This document shows positions 33,010 to 42,040 of a DNA stretch of 64,000 nt, in pieces (position 1 is the stretch's first letter; each line of letters opens with the position of its first letter). This DNA is from Gigaspora rosea. Taxonomy: Eukaryota > Glomeromycota > Glomeromycetes > Diversisporales > Gigasporaceae. Where the stretch lies: contig QKWP01000044.1 of the NCBI GenBank assembly GCA_003550325.1, forward strand, positions 1 to 64,000, written 5' to 3'. The notes beneath the pieces were generated by a model. The model had not been told where the DNA came from. It worked only from the letters and a program-made list of their open reading frames with translations, and ran no database searches. The translations under genes and the position numbers were made by a program.

Positions 33010-35185
33010 GATTAATAATATTGTCCATTTCAACATCTTCCACCACTTCGTTTGTGATTTGTTGTTCGTCAAATATATCCCACTTTGGTTCAGGTAGTTC
33101 CTCTGTTTCAAAGATCCACTCAGGTATAGTACCCAATGGATATTTTTCCCTCAGGTAGTCCAGCGCTTCAGGTACTTTGTCTTGTGAGGTTATTGGAAAA
33201 GACCAATGGGACTCTGGTTCTTTTTGTTTTAAATCTTTATTTAGCTTCTCAAGATCGCTTGGGAAGCCGTTTATCTCTGAATCCACTTCATTTTTATTAT
33301 CTCCATCTTGAATACAAATCCAATCTTCTGGTACTTTATGGAAGAAATAGTGTTCTCTTAGAGCCTGAACTGCTATTCTTAACTCTTTCGTGCTTGTAAT
33401 CGGGACCGTTAAATTCACCTTCTTCACCTCCTCCCACTCTTCAGGTAAGTCTTCTAATTGTGTGTAGTTTACCTCTATATATTTCGCCGGCATTGGATTT
33501 GGTATTCTATAATAACTCGGAATAGATTTTATAAAATTCAAAGCCTCAGTTCTACTTTTTATCGGGAAACCCTCCTTAACATTGATTTTTAAATCCCTTG
33601 GATTCTCGGGTAACCTCTTCTTATTAATCACATAGTCATTTGGGAGGTATTTGAATGCGTAGACTTTTCTCAGTTTGTTCACATGTTCTTTAAAGTCTTC
33701 ACTATCTTTAGGGCAGAAAGGAAACATTCTTCTCAAGCTCGGTGTCAACTCCTGATAGGTCAAAGGCAACTCCAATTTCTTTGGTGGTAAGTCAAAAAAT
33801 GATTCTGGTAATTGAGAGAAAATATAGAACTTTCTTAAATCCTGTTTCCAATCCTTAACCTTCTTTAGATCAGCTCTATCTGTTACAGGAAAAAATTTTT
33901 TAAATTCCTCTCTTAGTTCGCTTGGATAACTCGGGATCGGAATTCTTGAATCTTTTATGTAGGACTCCGGTAATCGGTCAAATTTATATATCCCTCTCAG
34001 ACCACTCACAACTTCACCCGTGAATCTTCTGTCCCGAATTGGTAATGTGTATTCTAAAGCTTCTCTAATCTCTTTTGGAATCAAATCATAATGCTCTGGT
34101 AATTGAGTCAATAAGTCACTCTTCAACTCATTTATTCTCTTTCTCAACTCTTCAAATTTTAAATCATTCTGTAATCTTGCAAAACCCGCCACGAAAAATA
34201 TCAATTGCGTTATCTCAAAACCATCCAAGATGATAAAATCAGTATTAGTCAGAAAATCGATTCCCAATTTCTTTCTCAATTTATCGTAGATCTGGTCTTT
34301 ATTTTTCTTGTTAATGACATATGCCCCATATGCTTGTTTGTATCTATCTGTAGCTCTCCCCAGTAAATGCATGAATTCATTTTGATGTGCCGGACGAGTC
34401 TCGTGTCTATTAGTAAAACATCTAAAAAAAGCCTTATCCTGATATTTTAGCTTGGTCCCGATAGCTGGTGGTATTTCCATACTTGTTGTTTTAGTTTCCA
34501 ACTTGTGTTTTACAAAACTCACAATTGACTCTTGTGACTTGAAAGCTTCGATTATCTTGTCTATGTTCCATTCATTGGAATTAAATGAATCTTTTATCGA
34601 TTTACTCTTCGCCCTCCAAACTTTGTTTTTTAAAACTCTACTTTTTTTTCGTCTTTCTTCTAATTGCTGCTTATCCAAGTTCTTTCTTCCTGTTACTACC
34701 GCACTATATAAGAGTGGTTGTTGTTTCTTTTCGTTCTGAATTTTATCTACCATTTCTGTAGCAGTTCCTTTTTGTTGTATTTCCTCTTCTACCTCCATAT
34801 TGTTAACTATTCCTTCGTTATCGCTAATGACCTCATCACGTGACAAGGTTTGTTGTTTTCCTGTCGATGATTCCAGAACATTAATTATTGATGACGTATT
34901 ACATTCGATTTGGTCGTTTGTTGTGATCAACTGAAATCCTGATAACATCATATCCCGGATTTGATCGTTTGTTGTTGTCAGCTGAGTTACTGATATCGTT
35001 TGTTGTGACGATAATATCATTTTATCAATTTGCATATTTGAGTCCATTTGTGTGTTTTCCGTACTAACAACTTCTATTTCTCTGTGAGAACTCTTTAATT
35101 TTTTTACACCGTTTCCTTCACCATAATTGTTTAGTCTTTCATTACAGCTTTTCTGAACTGCCTCAAACTCCTCATCTGGATCCAT
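32999..35185 (-). CDS. LINE ORF1 protein with six ~52-residue repeats
   Basis: 728 residues. The N-terminal 150 are Gln/Thr/Ser-rich and low complexity, and 160-200 are highly basic. From about 381 to 692 a module recurs six times, starting near residues 381, 432, 488, 540, 594 and 663. Its consensus is F-P-I-x-S/D, a helix ending L-R-x-x-Y-x-F, then L-P-E-x-Y/W-I. Examples are FPITSQDKVPEALDYLREKY and VPITSTKELRIAVQALREHY. There is no CCHC knuckle or obvious RRM, the usual ORF1 parts. By position it should be the RNA-binding particle protein of the LINE. The basic block and repeats could bind nucleic acid or assemble; this is inference. The stop overlaps the ORF2 start. Confidence 0.85.
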   Translation of the reverse strand: MDPDEEFEAVQKSCNERLNNYGEGNGVKKLKSSHREIEVVSTENTQMDSNMQIDKMILSSQQTISVTQLTTTNDQIRDMMLSGFQLITTNDQIECNTSSIINVLESSTGKQQTLSRDEVISDNEGIVNNMEVEEEIQQKGTATEMVDKIQNEKKQQPLLYSAVVTGRKNLDKQQLEERRKKSRVLKNKVWRAKSKSIKDSFNSNEWNIDKIIEAFKSQESIVSFVKHKLETKTTSMEIPPAIGTKLKYQDKAFFRCFTNRHETRPAHQNEFMHLLGRATDRYKQAYGAYVINKKNKDQIYDKLRKKLGIDFLTNTDFIILDGFEITQLIFFVAGFARLQNDLKFEELRKRINELKSDLLTQLPEHYDLIPKEIREALEYTLPIRDRRFTGEVVSGLRGIYKFDRLPESYIKDSRIPIPSYPSELREEFKKFFPVTDRADLKKVKDWKQDLRKFYIFSQLPESFFDLPPKKLELPLTYQELTPSLRRMFPFCPKDSEDFKEHVNKLRKVYAFKYLPNDYVINKKRLPENPRDLKINVKEGFPIKSRTEALNFIKSIPSYYRIPNPMPAKYIEVNYTQLEDLPEEWEEVKKVNLTVPITSTKELRIAVQALREHYFFHKVPEDWICIQDGDNKNEVDSEINGFPSDLEKLNKDLKQKEPESHWSFPITSQDKVPEALDYLREKYPLGTIPEWIFETEELPEPKWDIFDEQQITNEVVEDVEMDNIINHDE

Positions 35186-35201
35186 ATTGAGTTCAAAAAC
35201 T

Positions 35202-35222
35202 TAAAAGGGCCAAAGGCCCTCT
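35202..35222 (-). promoter_or_regulatory. GC hairpin in the LINE 5' leader
   Basis: GGGCC AAA GGCCC with flanking A-A/T-T pairs, about 15-35 bases upstream of the ORF1 ATG on the minus strand. A stable stem in an otherwise AT-rich leader could affect initiation or mark the leader end. Confidence 0.45.
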
Positions 35223-36580
35223 TTTTCGTTGATTGTTTTTAGAGACCCTTTAGTTATATTCGTTCCCTTCCTCTTCTTACTCAATTTGTTCACTGGCTTT
35301 GAGTTCTTCTTGGTTGTAGTTAATTAATTAATTATTTAGTTAATAAAATTATATATTTAATATGTTTTGGTTACGATTTTCCTCTTTTTCTACTATACTG
35401 TTTTTGTTTACTTAGGATTTACAGATGTACAGGAAAGAGTTTATAAAAAAATTTTTTTATTTTTCTTTTAAAAAATTTTAATTAAAAAAAAATTTAATAA
35501 GAGATTTATTTAATAGTGTATACTTAATAATGTATACTTATAATGTATATTTAATATTTAAAGATATAAATACTTAAGAAAAATATTTAAAAAGAATAAT
35601 CGTGCAACAGATACATCAATATGATAATATTTTGCAAGATCAACAATGCATCCTTTTTTTTTAAAAAAAAAAATCGTATCTTTTTTTAATAATAAAAAAG
35701 GCATTAGATCACAAACATGTTGTATAGAATTTATTGAACTAATTAAATGATGTGCATTTGTTGAAATCTGTATATACTATATTTTGATTGGTTATTAAAT
35801 AAAAAATTTTAAATTTTAAATTAGCAAAAATAGAACCGGCCGGGATATGAAAACCAGAAAATTTACTTTGCTTGGCCTAATATATGTTTCTTATTAAATT
35901 TTTATACTACTTTAACGATATGTTTTATTACTTAACATTTGAAATTTCAAATCTGATAATTTATGAAATTTATATTTCGTACAATCAAATGCTGTGTTCA
36001 ATAGGAACTGGTGGGGAAATTGATAAACCCGATATTACTCGATCTTTAATTCTTGCTATTTATGTGCAAATTATGCTTTAGCTGTCGCATATGCTTCTGC
36101 GGTAAAATTGCATATTATACTATTGCAGATCCGCGGTATCCCTACAGGGGTCACATTCCTGCTGGCAGACATATGTTCGTCATGGGATTTGCTAACAACG
36201 TATAATATAATACAACCAGAAATACTTCAAGATTACAATAACAAAAGCAAAAGCTACGTTAGGATAAAAAAACCTCAAGGTTAATCGTAGATATCGAATA
36301 TTGAAAACTTTATTTAGCATGAATCTAAACGTATTTTGTGGCATAATTTTATCTTTTGGAATTACGAAAAGGGTGCTAATTAACAATAAAACAGGACGTA
36401 GTAATAGTGCACATGTTACGGATTGAATTCGAATTTACCAATTTGTATTATAAATCAGATTAAACCGGATACATGAAAGAGAATCTAAATCTAATCTGGA
36501 TTGTTTTTTTAAAATAGGATCGAAGCTTTACTAAAAACTTTATAAATTAAATAATTATCACTATTCGCACCATGGATTTT
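35223..36580. other. AT-rich region, LINE leader and flank
   Basis: No gene is seen. It contains the unresolved LINE 5' boundary, TATACTTAATAATGTATACT repeats near 35516-35550, the right end of the split element (to 35878), and an ATCCGG-type repeat near 36430-36510. Confidence 0.4.
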
Positions 36581-37138
36581 TGCTATTCGCTTCATGGTTA
36601 CATGAGATTTTCTATTTTTAGAATTTATGCACTTGTGTTACACAATGACCCGGTGCATTGTTTTTGCAAAATAATTTTGGTTACACACTGCTGAAGTCAT
36701 GTAACATTACACAAGTCTAATTTTGGTAACCTAACCTGGGTCGGCCAGTATTAAGCTTAATGCTGGTGGGCACTATCATGATAATGCCCCCGTCGGAGTT
36801 AGACATAATTCCGGCCCACCCTAACCCTAAATCTAACCAATCACTGTACATATACTAGATGTATATGTCCTAGATTTAGAGTTAGGGTGGGTCGGAATTA
36901 TGTCTAACCCTGCTGGGGGCATTATCATGATAGTGCCCACTAGCATTAAGCTTAATGCTGGCCGACCCAGGGTTAGGTTACCAAAATTAGACTTGTATAA
37001 CGTTATACGACATTAGCAGTATGTAACCAAAAATTATTTTTGCAAAAACAATGTACTGAGCTTTTGTGTAATATAAGTGCATATATTATTTTGAATTCTA
37101 AAAATAAAAATTCTTGTGTAACCATGATGCGAATAGCA
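36581..37138. mobile_element. Fold-back element, ~560 bases
   Basis: TGCTATTCGCTTCATGGTTA pairs with TAACCATGATGCGAATAGCA. Both 250-base arms are complementary almost throughout, including GCATTAAGCTTAATGCTGG and GGGCACTATCATGATAATGC with partners near 36910-36962. The loop is about 25 bases around 36853. Inner CCCTAACCCTAAATC is telomere-like by chance or origin. Confidence 0.85.
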
Positions 37139-37142
37139 ATTC

Positions 37143-37191
37143 CCTTTATTGTCCGAAGCGTAGCTGAGGACACTATACTTCTAGACATTAG
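37143..37191 (+). repeat. CCGAAGCGTAGC dispersed repeat
   Basis: TTTATTGTCCGAAGCGTAGC, TGAGGACAC and TTCTAGACATTAG match 19219-19268 closely. Confidence 0.55.
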
Positions 37192-37194
37192 AGA

Positions 37195-37612
37195 TAGGGT
37201 GTCTAGGATTATGCGATGCGATATTATGCGCATAATTTGCTATTTTTTCGCATCATAAATCACGTGAATATAATCTGATTGGTTGATGGGAATAAGTAAC
37301 TTCGTTCGACAAGCTTTAAATTTGTAATTTGGGTGATAGAATGGTGACAAAATGTAGGTCCCGAAAAGTTCCGATGTAGAAAATGAAAGAACTTAAATTA
37401 CGAGCATAGTCGAGGTAAATTTTTTGATAAATGTTTGAGAAATTCTGAAAAACAGACCTAAAAAAATTAATTACATATAATAAAAATCGCATAGTCAACC
37501 TAATTGGTCGCATAATCTTAAATTTATTTTGCATTCATCGCATAATCAACTTCAATTCGCCCGCATAATTTACCTCATTGCATCGCATAATCCTGGACAC
37601 CCTAATTAAAGA
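37195..37612 (-). repeat. Dispersed repeat, minus copy of 16926-17290
   Basis: It is the reverse complement of 16926-17290 with the same landmarks and some extra TTATGCG units. ORFs here are shadows. Confidence 0.75.
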
Positions 37613-37742
37613 TCTGGCACGTCATGTGATGACGTCTGTCATGCCGCGTAATTAGCCAATAAACGCGTCGCGTGCTAACACAACAAAAAAATAAAAATTT
37701 TTAATTTTAAGTTTTAATAAAACTTAATCGTAGTATGCTAAT

Positions 37743-38044
37743 AGTGACTTTTTTTATTAAGTAAATCGACCTTTATTATTAAGACAATTTGTTCGCCATA
37801 ACAAAATCTACCTACCTCTAAATTTTCATAAAAATCGAATAATTTTTTACTAATGGACATTTGTAAAAAAACTAACTAGCGTCATAATAGATTCTTTTGG
37901 TACAAAAGTGTATTTTATAAAAATCAACTAATAAAAAATCATCCAATTTTTATGAAAATTTAGAGGTAGGTAGAACTTATAACGACGAATAAAATTGTCT
38001 TATTAATTAAGATCGATTTATTTAATAAAAAATTTGCTGACTAT
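37743..38044. mobile_element. Fold-back element
   Basis: TTTTTTTATTAAGTAAATCG near 37749 pairs with CGATTTATTTAATAAAAAAT near 38012. CTACCTACCTCTAAATTTTC pairs with GAAAATTTAGAGGTAGGTAG. Confidence 0.7.
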
Positions 38045-38226
38045 GCATCAAAGTTGTCTTTTACAAGTTTACTTAGTGCATGAAGCTAGAATTAATTAGT
38101 AAAATCTTATAATTCACAAATTTTTATTAATTAATTCTAACTTTATGCACTAAGTAAACTTGTTCAGCATCTAGAAATACATCAAATCGGCATAATTATT
38201 TTTATTTTAGGGTTTAAAAATTCCAT

Positions 38227-39840
38227 GCACCTGCACGGCCATGCACCCCTTGATCGACCAATCAAATTTTAGCATGTGATAGTCAATCGAGGTCAAGCCG
38301 AGCTTCCGACCCTCTGACGTGTGTCACCGCCGATGACAGTCACTGCATCACGTGCAACCAATCAAATTATGCACAACGAAATAACGGGCATGGGCGTTAT
38401 TTCGAATTTTGGCCTGAATTAAGCTTAATTCGGGCCAAAATTCGAAATAACGCCCGTGCCCATTATTTCGAGAATTTACGGTATGCTAAAAAAATCGGAA
38501 TCAACAAAAAATCATCATTATCTGTTATGCAATTATTATAATTTTATTGATACATATAACCCGATCAATTACAACATTATTACATCGTAATAATCTAAAA
38601 AAACTGTAATCAACCCAGTACGTCTGGTGAAGATTTAAACCCAAAAAAAAAAGAACGAAAAACGAAGTTCCCGAAACGCGTTTGCCCGGTACTGATTCAC
38701 ATCCGGTGAAGCCTAAAAATTCAAGAAATAAACCCAAATTTAGTAACAAGACTAACATAACAAGACAAAGAACAAAACGAAAAACAAAGAAATTTTAATA
38801 CCTTACTTAAACTTCGCAAACACGTTCGTCTTGTGCTGATTTATGTCCGGCGAAGCCTAAAATCCCCAAGAAAGAAAAAACGATACTAGTAACAAGACTA
38901 ACAAGACAAAAAAAAATGAAAAAAAGAAAATTTAATATATACCTAACCCAAAACGCCGCATACACGCTTGCACAGCGCTGATTCACGTCTGGCGAAGCTA
39001 AAAACCCAAGAAAAAATGAAGTTAGTGACAAAACTAACAAGTCAGAAAAAAAATTAAAACAAAGAAGAAATTTAAATAACTTACTTGAAACGCCGCACAC
39101 ATGCAATTAGCGAAACCTAAAAAACCAAAAAAGAAAGCCGAAATTAGTAACAAGGCTAACAAGACAAAAAAAAATGAAAAACAAAAAAGAAAATTAATAC
39201 CTTACTCAAAACGTCGTACACACGTTTGCCTAGCACTTATTCGTATCCAGCGAAGCCTAAAAAACCCAAAAAAGAAAGTTGGTGCCTTATTCTAAAGCCA
39301 CATGCACGCTTGCCAGTGCTGATTTGACGAAGCCAAAAACCCCAAGAAAGAAAAACAAAATAAGTAACAAGATTAAATAGAAAAAAACAAAAAAAAAAAA
39401 GAAAAATTAATATATTAACTGAAAAACCGCTTACACACTTGCTCGTGCTGATTCATGTCCGCGAAGCCTAAAAAAAAGAAAAAGTTAGTAAAACAAGACA
39501 AACAACGAAAAAAGACAACTGAAAGCAAAAAAAAAGGAAAATAGCATACCTGAAAAGCCGCTTAATTTCGCCCGGGCTAATTTACGTCCAGCAAAGCCCA
39601 AAAAAATAAAGGTAAGTAAAAAAAGTCAAAAAAAAAAAAGCAAAGAAAACCAAATAACTCACCCGAAATGTCGCTTGTGCGTTTGTTTCACTTCTCGACG
39701 AAGCCTACAAACCTGAAAAAAAAACAATAAAAGAATTTCTTATTAAAAAAAAAAAACAAACCTAGATCTAGATCAGATCAGATCGGATCGGATTAGAGGA
39801 ATTAACCTGATCGCCAAGGGGTGCACGACCGTGCAGATGC
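38227..39840. mobile_element. 1.6 kb inverted-repeat element with a minisatellite
   Basis: GCACCTGCACGGCCATGCAC at the left matches the inverted right end with 23 of 26 bases. Behind the left end is a long hairpin (38378-38470) made of CGAAATAACGGGC and GAATTTTGGCC arms around GAATTAAGCTTAATTC. The rest is the repeat at 38660-39720. It interrupts the satellite array. Confidence 0.7.
38660..39720 (-). repeat. Minisatellite of nine exon-like units
   Basis: Nine units spaced 77-144 bases share a core read on plus as GCTGATTCACGTCCGGCGAA followed by GCC and an A/C-rich spacer. Read on minus, each core starts after TTTAG and most end in GTAAGG or GTTAGG, so units look like short exons between splice signals. 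They encode variants of GFAGxESxxxKRVCGT. No longer coding frame was found. Confidence 0.65.
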
Positions 39841-40120
39841 ACAAAAAACATATTCCCTTTATTTTACTTGAAATTTAGAGAATAGATGCATAATTTTGGA
39901 TTTTTGATCAAAAAAGTCAAATTTAAGCATTTTTTTCTCCAAATTTCAAGTAAAATAAAACATCATGGCCGATCTGATGTATTTTTAGGTGCTGAACAAG
40001 TTTACTTAGTGCATTAAGTTAGAATTATTTAGTAAAATTTTATGAATCATAAGATTTTATAGAATTTTATTAATAAAATTCTACAAATTCTTATAATTCA
40101 CAAATTCTTATTAATTAATT

Positions 40121-41021
40121 NNNNNNNNNNNNNNNNNNNNNNNNNNNNNNNNNNNNNNNNNNNNNNNNNNNNNNNNNNNNNNNNNNNNNNNNNNNNNNNN
40201 NNNNNNNNNNNNNNNNNNNNNNNNNNNNNNNNNNNNNNNNNNNNNNNNNNNNNNNNNNNNNNNNNNNNNNNNNNNNNNNNNNNNNNNNNNNNNNNNNNNN
40301 NNNNNNNNNNNNNNNNNNNNNNNNNNNNNNNNNNNNNNNNNNNNNNNNNNNNNNNNNNNNNNNNNNNNNNNNNNNNNNNNNNNNNNNNNNNNNNNNNNNN
40401 NNNNNNNNNNNNNNNNNNNNNNNNNNNNNNNNNNNNNNNNNNNNNNNNNNNNNNNNNNNNNNNNNNNNNNNNNNNNNNNNNNNNNNNNNNNNNNNNNNNN
40501 NNNNNNNNNNNNNNNNNNNNNNNNNNNNNNNNNNNNNNNNNNNNNNNNNNNNNNNNNNNNNNNNNNNNNNNNNNNNNNNNNNNNNNNNNNNNNNNNNNNN
40601 NNNNNNNNNNNNNNNNNNNNNNNNNNNNNNNNNNNNNNNNNNNNNNNNNNNNNNNNNNNNNNNNNNNNNNNNNNNNNNNNNNNNNNNNNNNNNNNNNNNN
40701 NNNNNNNNNNNNNNNNNNNNNNNNNNNNNNNNNNNNNNNNNNNNNNNNNNNNNNNNNNNNNNNNNNNNNNNNNNNNNNNNNNNNNNNNNNNNNNNNNNNN
40801 NNNNNNNNNNNNNNNNNNNNNNNNNNNNNNNNNNNNNNNNNNNNNNNNNNNNNNNNNNNNNNNNNNNNNNNNNNNNNNNNNNNNNNNNNNNNNNNNNNNN
40901 NNNNNNNNNNNNNNNNNNNNNNNNNNNNNNNNNNNNNNNNNNNNNNNNNNNNNNNNNNNNNNNNNNNNNNNNNNNNNNNNNNNNNNNNNNNNNNNNNNNN
41001 NNNNNNNNNNNNNNNNNNNNN
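40121..41021. other. Assembly gap of 901 N
   Basis: An uninterrupted run of N inside the palindromic satellite, as expected where palindromic repeats defeat assembly. The true length is unknown. Confidence 0.99.
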
Positions 41022-41750
41022 TAGAATTTTATTAATAAAATTCTATAAAATCTTATGATTTATAAAATTTTACTAAATAAGTCTAACTTAATGCACTAAG
41101 TAAACTTGTTCAGCACTTAAAAATACATCAAATCGGCTGTGATTTTTTTATTTTACTTGAAATTTGGAGAAAGATGCTTAAATTTGACTTTTTTGATCAA
41201 AAATCCAAAATTATGTATCTATTTTCTAAATTTCAAGTAAAATAAAAATAATTATGCCAATTTGATGTATTTCTAGATGCTAAATAAGTTTATTTAGTGC
41301 ATAAAGTTAGAATTAATTAATAAAATTTTATGAATCATAAAATTTTATAGAATTTTATTAATAAAATTTTATAAAATCTTATGATTCACAAGATCTTTCT
41401 AACTTAATGCACTAAGTAAACTTGTTCAGAACCTAAAATACATTAATTTAGCAGAATTGTTTTATTTTACTTGAAATTTAAAGAATAGATGCATAAATTT
41501 TGATTTTTGATCAAAAAAGTCAAATTTAAGCATATTTTCTCCAAATTTCAAGTAAAATAAAAATAATTCTAATAATTTGATATATTTTAGATGTTGTACA
41601 AGTTTACTTAGTGCATAAAGTTAGAATTATTAATAAAAATTTGTAAATTATAAGATTTTATAGAATTTTATTAATAAAATTCTATAAACTCTTATAATTT
41701 ACAAAATTTACTAATTAATTCTAACTTACAGCACTAAGTAAACTTGTATT

Positions 41751-42040
41751 TATTAATTGTTATTTTTGGCTTCGAACACTAACGGTATCCGTTTCCTAGT
41801 TAAATTTTATTTATTATAATAATTGGCCGAAGCATAGCGACAGACCCTAAGTTCTATGCGAAGTGATACAAAAATTACCTTCCTGATGTGCTTCAATTGT
41901 AAAAATCTTGCCAAATTTTACTTTTTTGATATACTTGCATATATATGATCTAAATCTTATCAGAAATGGAGTTTGGAAATTTTTTGTCTGTCCGCACACA
42001 TGTCTATATTTGTGCTTTTAATGTTACCAACATTTGCATT
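41751..42040. other. Spacer with a weak CCGAAGC repeat
   Basis: GGCCGAAGCATAGCGACAG near 41823 is a diverged member of the CCGAAGCGTAGC family. Nothing else is seen. Confidence 0.35.

Larger units (their letters stand above)
27741..35222 (-). mobile_element. APE-type non-LTR retrotransposon (LINE), two ORFs
   Basis: In minus orientation: a 5' leader of unknown length, ORF1 (35185-32999), ORF2 (33009 onward), a short 3' UTR and a 22-base poly(A) at 27762-27741. ORF2 has endonuclease and reverse transcriptase domains. No LTRs are present. The 5' boundary is unresolved; it lies between ORF1 and the inverted end at 35851. ORF1 and most of ORF2 are open, so the copy is young. The C-terminal part of ORF2 is shifted twice. 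The clade cannot be assigned without a tree. No clear target-site duplication was found. Confidence 0.9.
27674..35878. mobile_element. Older inverted-repeat element split by a LINE
   Basis: AGGCCAAGCAAAGTAAATTT at 27674 is repeated, perfectly inverted over 28 bases, ending at 35878. Only about 70 bases on the left and a few hundred on the right belong to the element. The LINE lies between, so the LINE inserted into it. The end resembles that of the neighbouring MITE at 27429. Confidence 0.75.
38045..41750. repeat. Palindromic satellite array, ~320-base period
   Basis: Two palindromes alternate. One is built on AAGTTTACTTAGTGCA and its complement (38068-38163, 40003 to past the gap, 41288-41425, 41606-41745). 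The other is built on TTTTACTTGAAATTTGGAGA and its complement (39865-39960, 41152-41245, 41460-41562). An element at 38227-39840 interrupts one unit and the N gap falls inside another. Confidence 0.75.

Noticed and set aside
28640-33097. Many plus-strand ORFs of 60-215 codons, Phe/Leu/Ser-rich
   Set aside because: They are antisense shadows of the LINE ORF2 and mirror its Lys/Glu/Asn-rich coding.
38807-39106. 99-codon minus ORF with hydrophobic stretches
   Set aside because: Reads through minisatellite units and their T-rich spacers; spacers look intronic.
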